Of a stretch of DNA of 64,000 bases, positions 1 to 24,093 are shown in pieces (positions within the stretch are counted from its first letter, which is position 1; every line of letters begins with the position of its first letter). A model generated the notes under the pieces. That model was not told where the DNA came from and did no database searches. It saw nothing but the letters and a program-made list of their open reading frames with translations. This stretch comes from Eriocheir sinensis (lineage: Eukaryota; Arthropoda; Malacostraca; Decapoda; Varunidae), in the NCBI RefSeq assembly GCF_024679095.1, contig NW_026111743.1, positions 248,001 to 312,000 of the forward strand. Direction: 5' to 3'. A program made the position numbers and the translations under genes.

Positions 1-268
1 TAATGTAAAATTGTTTAAAAAAAATATACAGAATATAAATAGAATAATGTAAATTTGTATGAAAAAAAATGCAAAATACCCATAAAATAAAGCATATTTT
101 TATAAAAATACATATACAAAAATACACATAGCATAATTAAATTTGTATTAAAATTAATATACAAAATGCATATACAATAAGGTAAATTTGTATTGAAAAA
201 ATATGCAAAATACACATAAAACAGTGTAAATTTATTTCAAAATCTATATACGAATACTCATAAATCAA
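1..268 (-). repeat. Satellite block 1, A-rich strand on top
   Basis: About six monomers in reverse orientation. They match the reverse complement of about 34310-34570 and of its duplicate near 47820-48090; the shared rare words include ATACTCATAAATCAACG and GCATATTTTTATAAAAATAC. The block runs off the left edge of the window. The orientation flips at about 269, inside CAACGAAGTGTATTTG. Confidence 0.85.
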
Positions 269-2148
269 CGAAGTGTATTTGTTTTCATTTCATACAAATT
301 TTCATTATTTTATGTGTATTTTGTACATGTACAAATTTGTACAAAATTAACTAATTATATGTGTATTTTGTATATCAATTTTCATAAAAATTGAAATTAT
401 TTTTTTTTTATATATTTTTACACAAATTTTCGTTATTTTATGTGTATTTTGTATATTTATTTTCCTACAAATATACGTTCTTTTATCGGAATTTTGTTTG
501 TTTATTTTGATACGAATTTACGTTATTTTAGGTGTATTTGGTATATATATTTTTATACTATTTACATCATTTTATATGTATTTTGTATGTATATTTTCAT
601 AGAAATTTACTCTATTTTATGTGTATTCGTATATATATTTTGATACAAATTTACATTATTGATGTGTATTTTGCATATGTATTTCAATACAAATTTACTT
701 TATTGTATATGCATTTTGTATATTTATTTCAATACAAATTTAATTATTTCATGTGTATTTTTGTATATATATTTTTATGCATATATGCGTTATTATATGG
801 GTATTTTCCATCTTTATTTTCATACAAATTTAAATTATCTTATTGATATTCTGTTTATTTATTTTGATACGATTAAACATTATTCTATGTGTATTTTGTA
901 TATATATTTTTATACATATTTACATTATTTAATGTATATTTGTATATATTTTACCCAAATCTACGTTATTTTATGTGTATTTTATATATTTTCTTACAAA
1001 TTTAATTTATTTTATGTGTATTTTGTATATTTATTTAAATACAAATTTGCCTAACTTTATGTGTATTTTGAATATATATTTAGAAACAATTAAATTATTT
1101 ATTTGTATTTTTGTATTTTTATACAAATTTTAGTTATTTTATTTGTATTTTGTATATGTATTTTCCTACAAATATACAATCTCTTATTATAATTTTGTTT
1201 ATTTATTTTGATACGAGTTTACATTATTTCATGTGTATTTTGTATATATATTTTTCTACGTATTTACATTATTTTATGTGTATTTTGTATATATATTTTA
1301 GTAAAAAATTACATTTTTTTATTGTGTGTATTCCTATTTATTTTGATACAAATTTTATACAAATTCATGTTATTTTATGTGTATTTGTATATATATTTTC
1401 ATAAAAATTTATATTATTTTACGTGTATTTTTTACATATTTTTCATAACAAATTTACCTTGTTTTATGATTATTTTGTATATTTATTTCATTCAATTTTA
1501 AATTATTTTATGTGTATATTTGTATTTGTATTTACGTAATTTTATGTGTATTTTCTATATATATCTTCATCCAAAATTACATTATTTTATTGATATTTTC
1601 TTTATTTAAGTCGATACGAATTTAGATTTTTTCAAAGGTATTTTGTATACATATGTTTATACTCATTTACGTTATGTAATGTGTGTTTTGTATATATTTT
1701 TTAATGCAAATTTATTTTATGTGCATTTTTGTACATATATTTTTATAGAAATTTATTTATTTTCTGTGTATTTTGTATATGTTTTCTCATAAAAATTTAC
1801 ATTATTTTATTGGTATTTTGTTTATTTATTTTGAGACGAATTACATGATTATATGTGTATTTTGTATATATTTTTTTATACGTAATTACATTATTTAATG
1901 TGTATTTTGTTTATATATTTTTATATAAAATTTACGTAATTATGTGTATTTGTAAAAATATTTTGATAAAAATTTACTTTATTTTATGTATTTTGTACAT
2001 ATATTTCAATTCCAATTAAGCTTATTTTGTGTGTATTTTGTATATCTATTTTCAAAAAAAATTTAATTACTTTTGTGTATCTTTGTATATTGTTTTATAT
2101 AAATTTACCTTATTTTATGTGCATTTTGTATATTTATATTTATACAAA
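269..2148 (+). repeat. Satellite block 2, T-rich strand on top
   Basis: About 41 monomers. Near 1500-1580 it holds short monomers (TGTATATTTGTATTTG followed by TTTTCTATATATATC and CATCCAAAATTAC), a subfamily seen again near 11850 and 58160 and inverted near 2340, 42270 and 55590. The block ends at TACAAATACACAT (2143-2155). That word belongs to monomers of both orientations, so the switch has about 13 bp of microhomology. Confidence 0.85.
1060..1735 (+). repeat. Left arm of local inverted repeat
   Basis: This segment reads as the reverse complement of about 2150-2825. Both arms contain the rare pair GATACAAATTTTATAC and CAAATTCATGTTATT (near 1341 here, inverted near 2540) and the short-monomer subfamily. 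The arms are diverged and separated by about 0.4 kb. Confidence 0.75.
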
Positions 2149-2149
2149 T

Positions 2150-2825
2150 ACACATAAAATAAAGTAAATTTCTATAAAAATAAATATACAAAACACACAT
2201 TAAATAATGTAAATGCGTATAAAAATATGTATACAAAATACCTATGAAATAATCTAAATTCGTATCGAATTAAACTAACAAAATACCAATAAAATAATGT
2301 AATTTTTGATGAAAATATATATAGAAAATACACATAAAATAACCTAAATACAAATACATATATACACATAAAATAATTTAAAATTGAAGGAAATAAATAT
2401 TCAAAATAAACATAAAATAAGGTAAATTATTAATGAAATATATGTAAAAATGCACATAAAATAATGTAGATTTGTATGAAAATATATATACAAATACACA
2501 TAAAATAACATGAATTTGTATAAAATTTGTATCAATTTATATACGAATACACACAATAAAATAAAATAAATTTTTATGAAAATATATATACAAAATACAC
2601 ATAAAATAATGTAAATACGTAGAAAAATATATTTACAAAATACACATAAAATAAAGTAAATTCGTATCAGAATAAATAGATAAAATTCCAATAAAAGAAT
2701 GTATATTTGTAGGAAAATATATATAGAAAATACAAATAAAATAACTAAAATTTGTATAAAAATATATACAAAAACACACAAAAATTATTTAAATTTGTTT
2801 GAAAATAGATATGCAAAATAGACAT
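2150..2825 (-). repeat. Right arm of local inverted repeat
   Basis: Reverse-complement partner of about 1060-1735. Matching positions sum to about 3886 (for example 1341 with 2545), so the symmetry centre is near 1943. Confidence 0.75.
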
Positions 2826-3549
2826 AAAATTAGGGAAATTTGTATTGAAAAACATATACAAAATACACATAAAATAATGTAAGTTTGAATGAAAATATAT
2901 AAACAAATACACTTAAAATAACGTAAAATTGTATAAATATATATACAAAATACACATTAAATAATGTAAATATGTATAAAAAAAATATATACAAAACACA
3001 AATAGAATAATGTAAAATCGTATCAAAATACACAGAATATTAATAAAATAATATAAATTTGCATGAAAATAAAGATGCAAAATACCCATAAAATAACGCA
3101 TTTTTTATAAAAATATATATACCAAAACACACATAAAATATTTGAATTTGTATTAAAATAAATATACAAAATGCACACACAATAAGGTAATTTGTATTGA
3201 AATAGATATGCAAAATACACATAAAACAATGTAAATTTATTTTCAAAATATATATACGAAAACACATAAAATAACGCAGATTTCTATAAAGATATATATA
3301 CAAAATACACATAAAATGAAGTAAATACGTATAAAAAAATGTGTACAAAATACACATAAAATAATGTAAACTCGTATCGAAATAAATAAACAAAATACTA
3401 ATAAAAGAATGTGTATTTGTATAAATATAAATATACAAAATACACATAAAATAACGTAAATTGATATAAAGGTATATACAAAAATACACAAATGGAATTA
3501 AATTTGTATGAAAATAGATATACAAAATACACATAAAATAGCTCATATT

Positions 3550-3842
<293 letters not shown>

Positions 3843-4172
3843 AAATACACATTAAATAATGTAAATATGTATAAAAAAATATATACAAAACACAAATAGA
3901 ATAATATAAAATCGTATCAAAATAAATACACAGAATATTAATAAAATAATGTAAATTTGTATGAAAACTGAGATGCAAAATACCCATAAAATAACGCACT
4001 TTTTATAAAAATATATATACCAAGACACATAAAATATTTGAATTTGTATTAAAATAAATATACAAAATGCACATACAATAAGGTAAATTTGTATTGAAAT
4101 AGATATGCAAAATACATATAAAACCATGTAAATTTTTTTCAAAATATATATACGAGTACACATAAAATAACG

Positions 4173-4310
4173 TATATTTTCATTCAAATTTACATTATTT
4201 TAAGTGTATTTTGTATATGTATTTCAATACAAATTTACCTAATTTTATGTGTATTTTGTATATTTATTTTCATACAAATATAAATTATTTTTGTGTTTTT
4301 TTGTATAAAC
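4173..4310 (+). repeat. Satellite block 4, T-rich strand on top, very short
   Basis: Only about three monomers in forward orientation between two reverse blocks. It is the shortest orientation block in the window. It carries the ordered monomers ending ACATTAT, ACCTAAT and the TTTTTGTGTTTTTTTG type that precedes the next switch. Confidence 0.8.

Positions 4311-4332
<22 letters not shown>
4288..4332. other. Orientation junction, family alpha, copy 1
   Basis: Forward satellite ends in TTTTTGTGTTTTTTTG and is joined through ATAAACATATAGAG to reverse satellite GTAAATTTCTATG. The same join occurs at 13140-13380 (expanded by a microsatellite) and, inverted, at 40945-41000 and 54275-54330. Confidence 0.8.
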
Positions 4333-10365
<6,033 letters not shown>

Positions 10366-11220
10366 ATAAAAATATATATACAAAATACACATTAAATAAT
10401 GTTAATTCGTGTCAAAATAAATAAACAAAATATCATGAAAAGAATGTGTATTTGTATGAAAATAGAAATACAAAATACACATAAAATAACCTAAATTTGT
10501 ATAAAACTATATACAAAAATACACAAAATAGTTTAAACTTGTATGAAAATAAATATACAAAAAACATATAAAAATAGGTAAATTTGAATTGAAATACATA
10601 TACAAAATACACATAAAATAATGTAAATTTGAATGAAAATATAAACATATAGACTTAAAATAACGTAAATTTGTATCAAATATATATACCAAAAAAAAAT
10701 CATTAAATAATGTAAATATGTATAAAAATATATATATACAAAACACAAATAAAATAATGTAAAATCGTATCAAAATAAATACAGAAAATATTAATAAAAT
10801 AATGTAAATTTGTATGAAAATTAAGATGCAAAATACCCATATAATAACGCTTTTTTTTTATAAAAATATATATACGAAAAAACATAAAATATTTGATTTT
10901 GTAATAATATAAATAGATATACAAAATACTCATAAAATAAGCTAAATTTGAATTGAAATATATATACAAAATACATAAAATAATGTAAATTTGTATCAAA
11001 ATACCTATACAAATACTCATATAATAACGTAAATTTGTATAAAAATATATAAACAAAATACACATTAAATAATGTAAATACGTATAAAAAATGTACAAAA
11101 TACACAAATAATCATGTAATTCGTATCAAAATAAATTGACAAAATACCAATAAAATAATGTAAATTTCTATGAGAAAACATATACAAAATACACATAAAT
11201 AACGCAAATATCAATAAAAA
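10366..11220 (-). repeat. Satellite block 7, A-rich strand on top
   Basis: About 19 reverse monomers forming the first part of the inverted copy of 37.3-43.8 kb. The left end at 10368 corresponds to about 43790; the shared rare word is GTTAATTCGTGTC here and GACACGTATTAAC there. Beyond it the two loci no longer match, so this is a breakpoint of the copied segment. Confidence 0.85.
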
Positions 11221-11260
11221 TATATATAATATAATATATTTTTATACATATTTAAAATAT
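11205..11260. other. Orientation junction, family beta, copy 1
   Basis: CAATAAAAATATATATAAT runs straight into ATAATATATTTTTATAC, a near-perfect palindrome of about 32 bp. It resembles a fold-back junction. The same join is inverted at 42905-42960 and 56215-56270. Confidence 0.8.
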
Positions 11261-13150
11261 TTAATGTATATTTTGTATATATATATTTTATCCAAATTTA
11301 CGTTATTTTATATGTATTTGTTTATATATTTTCATACAAATTTACATTATTTTATGTGAGTTTTGTATATGTATTTCAATACAAATTTGCCTAACTGTAT
11401 GTGTATTTTGCATATCTATTTTCAAACAAATTTAAATTATTTTTGTGTATTTTTGTATATATTTTTATACAAATTTTAATTATTTTATTTGTTTTTTGTA
11501 TATATATTTTGCTACAAATATACATTCTTTTATTGGAATTTTGTGTATTGAATTTTTTACGAATATACATTATTTTATGTGTATTTTGTATATATATTTT
11601 TCTACGTATTTAAATTATTTTATGTGTATTTTATATATACATTTTCATAAAAATTTACGTTATTTTATTGTGTGTATTCGTATATATTTTGAAACAAATT
11701 TTATACAAATTCATGTTATTTTATGTGTATTTGTATATATATTTTCATACAAATTTATATTATTTTATGTGTATTCTTACATATATTTTATTACAAATTT
11801 ACCTTATTTTATGTTTATTTTGTATATTTATTTCATTCAATTTTAAATTATTTAATGTGTATATATGTATTTGTATTTAGGTTATTTTATGTGTGTTTTC
11901 TATATATATTTTCATCCAAAATTACATCATTTTATTGTTATTTTCTTAATTTAACTCGATACGAATTTAGATTATTTCATAGGTATTTTGTATACATATT
12001 TTTATACTCATTTACATTATCTAATGTGTGTTTTGTATATATATTTTTTAAGCAAACTAATTTTATGTGCATTTTTGTACATATATTTTTATAGAAACTT
12101 AAAACGTTATTTTATGTGTATTTTGTATATGTTTTCTCATACAAATTTACATTATTTAATTAGTTTTTTGTTTATTTATTTTGATACGAATGACTTCACT
12201 ATTTGTGTATTTTGTAAATATTTTTTATACGTATTTACATTACTTAATGTGTATTTTGTTTATATATTTTTTAACAAATTTACGTTATTATATGTGTATT
12301 TGTTAAAAATATTTTGAAACGAATTTACTTTATTTTATGCATTTTGTATATATATTTCAATTCAAATTTATCTCATTTTGTGTGTATTTTGTATATCTAT
12401 TTTCATACAAATTTAATTACTTCTGTGTATTTTTGTATATAGTTTTATACAAATTTACGTTATTTTATGTGCATTTTGTATATTTATATTTATACAAATA
12501 CACATTCTCTTATTGGTATTTTGTTTAATTATATTTATACGAATTTGCATTATTTTATGTGTATTTTGTATACATTTTTGACTCGTATTTACTTAATTTT
12601 ATTTGTATTTTGTATATATATATTTATAGAAATCTACGTTATTTTATGTGTATTCGTATATATATTTTGAAACAAATTTACATTGTTTTATATGTATTTT
12701 GCATATCTATTTCAATACAAATTTACCTTATTGTATGTGCATTTTGTATATTTATTTTAATAAAAATTCAAATTCAAATATTTTATGTGTATTTTGGTAT
12801 AAATAATTTTATAAAAAATGCGTTATTTTATAGGTATTTTACATCTTAGTTTTCATACAAATGTACATTATTTTATAAATATTCTGTGTATATATTTTGA
12901 TACGATTTTATATTATACTATTTGTGTTTTGTATATATTTTTTTATACATATTTTCATTATTTAATGTGTATTTTTTATATATATTTTATACAAAATAAC
13001 GTTATTTTAAGTGTATTTGTTTATATAATTTCATTCAAATTTACATTATTTTGAGTGTATTTTTTATATGTATTTCAATACAAGTTTACCTAATTTTATG
13101 TGTATTTTGTATATTTATTTTCATACAAATTTAAATTATTTTTTGTGTTT

Positions 13151-13156
<6 letters not shown>
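11221..13156 (+). repeat. Satellite block 8, T-rich strand on top
   Basis: About 43 forward monomers. It includes the short-monomer subfamily near 11850-11940 and the AATTTAACTCGATACG monomer near 11950. It is the inverted counterpart of 40963-42930. It ends in TTTTTTGTGTTTTTTTTTAT, where the compound microsatellite starts. Confidence 0.85.

Positions 13157-13188
<32 letters not shown>
13157..13188. repeat. (AT)n half of compound microsatellite
   Basis: About 32 bp of AT following a T-run, directly continuous with AGATAGATAGAG and the GA tract. In the three paralogous junctions this place holds only CTATATACATATAGAG or similar. Confidence 0.95.
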
Positions 13189-16764
<3,576 letters not shown>

Positions 16765-16780
<16 letters not shown>

Positions 16781-16805
16781 TTGTATTATTTTATATGTCC
16801 TTTGT
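16765..16805. other. Orientation junction, family gamma, copy 1
   Basis: Reverse monomer AATAAATAAATTTGTATT is joined to forward ATTTTATATGTCCTTTG. The same join is inverted at 37745-37790 and 51055-51100. Confidence 0.8.
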
Positions 16806-18297
16806 GTATATATTTTTATACGCATTTACATTATTTAACATATATTTTGAATATATAATTTTATACAAATTCATGGTATTTTATGTGTATTTGTATATAT
16901 ATTTTCATATAAATTTACATTATTTTATGTGTATTTTGTACATATATTTCATTACAAATTTACCTTATGTTATGTTTATTTTGTATGTGTATTTTATACA
17001 TTTATATTTATACAAATACACATTCTTTTATTGGTATTTTGTTTATTTATTTTGATTCGAATTTACATTATTTTATGTGTATTTTGTTTACATTTTTTTA
17101 TACGTATTTACTTAATTTTATATGTATTTTGTATATATATTTTTATAGAAATCTACATTATTTTTTGAGTATTCGTATATATATTTTGAAACAATTGTTT
17201 TATATGTATTTTTGCATATCTCTCAATAGAAGTTTCCCTTATTGTATGTGCATTTTGTATATTTATTTCAATACAAATTTAAATATTTTATGTGTATTTT
17301 GGTATATATATTTTTATAAGAAATGCGCTATTTGATAGGAATTTTTGCATCTTTATTTTCATACAAATTTACATTATTTTATTAATATTCGGTGTATTTA
17401 TTTTGATACGATTTTACATTATTCTATTTGTTTTTTGCATATATATTTTTTTTATACATATTTACATTATTTAATGTGTATTTTGCATATATATTTCATA
17501 CAAATTAATTATCTATTATTTATTTTCATACAAATACACATTCTTTTCATGATATTTTGTTTATTTATTTTGACACGAATTTACATTACTTAATATGTAT
17601 TTTGTATATAGTTTTATACGTATTTACATAATTTCTTGTGTATTTTGTATATATATTTCTATAGAAATCTACGTTATTTTATGAGTATTCGTATATATAT
17701 TTTGAAACAAATTTACTTTGTTTTATATGTATTTTTGAATATCTCTTTCAATACATATTTACCTTACTGTATATGCATTTTGAATATTTATTTCAATACA
17801 AATTTAAATATTTTATGTTTATTTTGGTATATATATTTTTAGAAAAAATGCGCTATTTTATGGGAATTTTGCATCTTTCTTTTCATACAAATTTACATTA
17901 TTTTGTTGATATTCTCTGTATTTATTTTGATACGATTTTACATTATTCTATTTCTTTTTTGTATATTTTTTTTTATACACATTTACATTATTTAATGTGT
18001 ATCTTGCATATATATTTTATACAAATTTATGTTATTTAAGTGTATTTGTTTATATATTTTCATTCAAATTTACATTATTTTATGTGTATTTTGTATATGT
18101 ATTTCAATACAAATTTACCTAATTTTATGTGTACTTTGTATATTTCTTTTCATACAAATTTTAATTATTTTTGTGTATTTTTGTATATAGTTTTATACAA
18201 ATTTAGGTTATTTTATGTACGCATTTACATTATTCAATGTGTGTTTTGTATATATATTTTTATGCAAAATTACTTTATTTTATGTGCATTTTTGTAA
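16781..18297 (+). repeat. Satellite block 10, T-rich strand on top
   Basis: Forward monomers in which two HOR units of about 0.5 kb follow each other: the GGAATTTTGCATC-type monomer occurs near 17338 and again near 17862. The short HOR join ATTAATTATCTATTATT is at 17501-17530. The block flips at about 18298 in TTTTTGTAAGTTTTTATTG, a junction seen only once. Confidence 0.85.
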
Positions 18298-19579
18298 GTT
18301 TTTATTGAAATAGATATGCAAAATACATATAAAACAATGTAAATTTGTTTCAAAATATATATACGAATACACATAAAATAACGTAGATTTCTATAAAAAT
18401 ATATACAAAATACACATAAAATGAAATAAACACGTATAAAAAAATGAATACAAAATACACATAAAATAATGTAAAATCGTATCAAAATAAATAAACAAAA
18501 TACCAATAAAAGAATGTGTATTTGTATAAAAATAAATATACAGAATACACATAAAATATCGTAAATTTGTATAAAACTATATACAAAAATATACAGAAGT
18601 AATTAAATTTGTAGGAAAATAGATATATAAAATACAGCTAAAATAAACTAAATTTGAATTGAAATATATATACAAAATATATAAAATAATGTAAATTTAT
18701 ATCAAAATATTTATACAAATACATATAATAACGTACATTTCTTTAAAAATATATAAACAAAATACACATTAAGTAATGTAAATACGACTAAAAAATATGT
18801 ACAAAATACACATATAATCATGTAATTCGTATCAAAATAAATAAACAAAATAAAAATAAAATAATGTAAATTTGTATGAGAAAACATATACAAATAACGC
18901 AAATTTCTATAAAAATATATGTACAAAAATGCACATAAGATAAAGTAAATTTGCATAAAAATATATATACAAAACACACATTAAATAATGTAAATGAGTA
19001 CATAAAATAACCTAAATTTGTATAAAACTATATACAAAAATACACAAAAATAATTTAAAATTGTATGAAAAGAAATATACAAAATACACGTAAAATTAGG
19101 TAAATTTGTATTGAAATACATATACAAAATACACATCAAATAATGTAAATTTGAATGAATATATATAAACAAACACACCTAATATAACGTAAATTTGTAT
19201 AAAATATATATGCAAGATACACATTAAATAATGTAAATGTGTATAAAAATATATATACAAAAAACAAATAGAATAATGTAAGATCCTATCAAAATAAATA
19301 CACAGAATATCAATAAAATAATGTAAATTTGTATGAAAATAAAGATGCAAAATTCCCAAAAAATATCGCATTTTTTATAAAAAATATATATACCAAAATA
19401 CACAAAATATTTAAATTTGTATTGAAATAAATATACAAAATGCATATACAGTAAGGTAAATTTGTATTGAAAGAGATATTCAAAAACACATATAAGACAA
19501 TGTAAATTTGTTTCAATATATATATATATATACGAATACATATAAAATAAAGTAGATTTCTATAGAAATATATATACAA

Positions 19580-21670
19580 AATACATATGAAATTATGTAA
19601 ATACGTATAAAAATATATATACAAAATACATATCAAATAATGTAAACTCGTGTCAAAATAAATAAACAAAATATCATGAAAAGAATGTGTATTTGTATGA
19701 AAATATATAATAGATAATAAATTTGTATAAAATATATATGCAAGATACACATTAAATAATGTAAATATGTATAAAAAAGTATATACAAAAAACAAATAGA
19801 ATAATGTAACATCGTACCAAAATAAATACACCGAATATTAATAAAATAATGTAAATTTGTATGAAAATAAAGATGCAAAATTCCCATCAAATAGCGCATT
19901 TCTTATAAAAATATATATACCAAAATACACATAAAATATTTAAATTTGTATTGAAATAAATATACAAAATGCACATACAATAAGGTAAATTTGTATTGAA
20001 AGAGATATGCAAAAATACATATAAAACAATGTAAATTTGTTTCAAAATATATATACGAATACACATAAAATAACGTAGATTTCTATAAAAATATATATAC
20101 AAAATACACATAAAATTAGGTAAATACGTATAAAAAAAATGTAAACAAAATACACATAAAATAATATAAATTCGAAACAAAATAAATAAACAAAATATCA
20201 ATAAAAGAATGTGTATTTGTATAAATATAAATGTACAAAATACACATACAAAATAAACATAAAATAAGGTAAATTTGTAATGAAATATATGTACAAAATA
20301 CACATAAAATAATGTAAATTTATATGAAAATATATATACAAATACACATAAAATACCATGAATTTGTATAAAATTATATATTCAAAATAAATATTAAATA
20401 ATGTAAATGCGTATAAAAATATATATAAAAAGTACATATAAAATAATGTAGATTCGTATCAATATAAATCAACAAAATACCAATAAAATAATATATATTT
20501 GAATGAAAACAGATTTACAAAATACACATAACATAACTAAAATTTGTATTGAAATATATACAAAAATACATAAAAATAATTTGAGTTTGTATGAAAATAG
20601 ATATTCAAAATACACATAAACCTAGGTAAATTTCTTTTGAAATATATATACAAAATACCCATAAAATATTGTAAATTTGTGTCAAAATATATAAACAAAT
20701 ACACATAAAATAACTTAAAATAACGTAAATATGTATCAAATATATATACAAAAAACACATTAAATAATGTAAATATGTATAAAAAAATATATACAAAACA
20801 CAAATAAAATAATGTAAAATCGTATCAAAATAAATACAGAAAATATTAATAAAATAATGTAAATTTGTATGAAAAATATATACAAAATACACATAGAATA
20901 ATGTCAAATCGTATCAAAATGAATGAGCAGAATATCAATAAAATAACGTAAATTTGTATGAAAATAAAGAAGCAAAATACCCTTAAAATAAAGCATATTT
21001 TTATAAAAATACATATACAAAAATACACATAGAATAATTAAATTTGTATTAAAATTAATAAACAAAATGCATACACAATAAGGTAAATTTGTATTGAAAA
21101 TATATGCAAAATACACATAAAAGTGTAAATTTGTTTAAAAATCTATATACGAATACACATAAAATAACGTAGATTTCTATAGAAATATATACACAAAATA
21201 CACATGAAATGATGTAAATACGTATAAAAATATATATACAAAATACACATTAAATAATTTAAATTCTCGTCAAAATAAATAAACAAAATATCAATAAAAG
21301 AATGTGTATTTGTATGAAAATAGATATACAAAATACTCATAAAATAACCTAAGTTTGTATAAAACTATATACAAAAATACACAAAAATAATTTAAATTTG
21401 TATGAAAATAAATATACAAAATACACATAAAATTAGGTAAATTTGTATTGAAATACATATACAAAATACACATAAAATAATGGAAGTTTGAATGAAAATA
21501 TATAAACATATACACTTAAAATAACGTAAATTTGTATAAAATATATATACAAAATACTAATTAAATAATGTAAATATATATAAAAAAATATATACAAAAC
21601 ACAAATAGAATAATGTAAAATCGAATCAAAATAAATACACAGAATATTAATAAAATGCAAAATTCCCAAA
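19580..21670 (-). repeat. Left arm of inverted pair with 25.1-27.9 kb
   Basis: Paired landmarks: AATGAATGAGCAG near 20919 with CTGCTCATTCATT near 25826; the monomer run ending near 21340 with that starting near 25417 (sum about 46757). Extra material at about 20715-20880 here and about 26265-26860 in the other arm makes the arms unequal. Confidence 0.75.
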
Positions 21671-21855
21671 AATTATCGCATTTTTTATAAAAATATATTA
21701 ACCAAAATACACATAAAATATTTAAATTTGTATTGAAATAAATATACAAAATGCATATACAGTAAGGTAAATTTGTATTGAAAGAGATATTCAAAAAAAC
21801 ATATAAAACTATGTAAACTTGTTTCAAAATATATATACGAATACACATAAAATAA

Positions 21856-22085
21856 AGTAGATTTCTATAGAAGTATATATACAAAATACATATGAAATTA
21901 TGTAAATACGTATAAAAATATATATACAAAATACATATCAAATAATGTAAATTCGTGTCAAAATAAATAAAGTAGATTTCTATAGAAATATATATACAAA
22001 ATACATATGAAATTATGTAAATACGTATAAAAATATATATACAAAATACATATCAAATAATGTAAATTCGTGTCAAAATAAATAA
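21856..22085 (-). repeat. 115-bp direct tandem duplication
   Basis: The segment starting AGTAGATTTCTATAG at 21856 restarts at 21971 after AAATAAATAA. The two copies differ at a single visible base (AAGTATAT versus AAATATAT), so this is one of the youngest events in the window. The join uses the short word AAATAAA common to both ends. Confidence 0.9.
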
Positions 22086-23258
22086 ACAAAAAATCATGAA
22101 AAGAATGTGTATTAGTATGAAAATAGATAATAGATAATAAATTTGTATAAAATATATATGCAAGATACACATTAAATAATGTAAATATGTATAAAAAAGT
22201 ATATACAAAAAACAAATAGAATAATGTAACATCGTATCAAAATAAAAACACCGAATATTAATAAAATAATGTAAATTTGTATGAAAATAAAGATGCAAAA
22301 TTACCATAAAATAGCGCATTTCTTATAAAAATATATATACCAAAATACACATAAAATATTTAAATTTGCATTGAAATAAATATACAAAATGCACATACAA
22401 TAAGGTAAATTTGTATTGAAAGAGATATGCAAAAACACATATAAAACAATGTAAATTTGTTTCAAAATATATATACGAATACAAATAAAAAAACGTAGAT
22501 TTCAATAAAAATATATATACAAAATACACATAAAATTAAGTAAATACGTATAAAAAAATGTATACAAAATACACATAAAATAATGTAAATTCGAATAAAA
22601 ATAAATAAACAAAATACCAATAAAAGAATGTGTATTTGGTTAAATATAAATATTCAAAATGCACATACAAAATAAACATAAAATAAGGTAGATTTGTAAT
22701 AAAATATATGTACAAAATACACATAAAATAATGTAAATTTATATGAAAATATATATACAAATACACATAAAATACCATGAATTTGTATAAAAATATATAT
22801 TCAAAATAAATATTAAATAATGTAAAAGCGTATAAAAATATATATACAAAGTACATATAAAATAATGTAAATTCGTATCAATATAAATCAACAAAACACC
22901 AATAAAATAATATAATATATATATATGAGAAAACATATACAAATACATATAAAATAACGCTAATTTCTTTAAAAATATATGTCCAAAAATGAATGTAAAA
23001 TAAAGTAACTATGGATAAAAAAATATATACAAAACACATTAAATAATGTAAATGCGTACATAAAATAACCTAAATTTGTATAAAACTATATACAAAAATA
23101 CAAAAAAATAATGTAAATTTGAAAGAAAATATATAAACAAATACACATATAATAACGTAAATTTGTATGAAATATATATACAAAATACACATTAAATAAT
23201 GTAAATATGTATAAAAAAATATATACAAAATACAAATAGAATAATGTAAAATCGTATC

Positions 23259-24093
23259 AAAATTTACGTTATTATATGTATTTTTATAAATATTTTGATA
23301 CAAATCTACTTATTTTATGTATTTTGTATATACATTTCAATTCAAATTTAGCTTATTTTATCTGTATTTTGTATATCTATTTTCATACGAATTTAATTAC
23401 TTCTGTGTATTTTTGTATATAGTTTTATACAAATTTACTTTATTTTATGTGTATTTTGTATATTTATATTTATACAAATACACATTCTTTTATTGGTATT
23501 TTGTTATTTTATTTTGATACGAATTTACATTATTTTATGTGTATTTTGAATACATTTTCTTATACGTATTTACTTCATTTTATGTGTATTTTGTATATAT
23601 ATTTTAATACAAATCTACGTTATTTTATGTGTATTCGTATATTTATTTTGAAACAAATTTACTTTGTTTTATATGTATTTTGCATATCTCTTTCAATACA
23701 GATTTACCTTATTGTATGTGTATTTTGTATATTTATTTTAATACAAATTAATTTTTTCATGTGTATTTTAGTATATATATTTTTATAAAAAATGCGTTAT
23801 TTAATGGGTATTTTGCATCTTTATTTTCATACAAATTTACATTGTTTTATTAATATTCTGTGTATTTATTTTGATACGATTTTACATTATTCTATTTGTG
23901 TTTTGTATATATTTTTTTATACATATTTATATTATTTAATGTGTATTTTGTATATTTTAAAACAAATTTACGTTATTTTATGCGCATCTGTTAAAATATT
24001 TTGATACAAATTTACATTATTTTATGTATTTTGTATATATATTTCAATACAAATTTAGTTTATTTTATGTATTTTTTGTTTATCTATTTTCAT
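23259..24093 (+). repeat. Satellite block 12, T-rich strand on top
   Basis: About 18 forward monomers that are the reverse complement of about 35870-36700 (and 49185-50020). The shared rare words are TTTTATAAATATTTTGATAC near 23283 and TATCTGTATTTTG near 23359. Confidence 0.85.

Larger units (their letters stand above)
18298..23258 (-). repeat. Satellite block 11, A-rich strand on top
   Basis: Longest reverse block, nearly 5 kb, with no long microsatellite. It holds short-HOR joins at 19698-19725 and 22118-22145 and a recent 115-bp tandem duplication at 21856-22085. The part at 19580-21670 is the left arm of an inverted pair with 25070-27880. It flips at 23259 in ATCGTATCAAAATTTACG, where the TATCAAAAT of one strand meets the AAATTTACG of the other. 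Confidence 0.85.

Noticed and set aside
11807..11817. TTTTATGTTTA matches the 11-bp yeast replication-origin consensus; also present near 10170, 27040, 29595, 58120 and inverted near 2407
   Set aside because: In DNA with about 85% A+T such matches are expected by chance, the consensus is specific to budding yeasts, and nothing indicates that this is a yeast.
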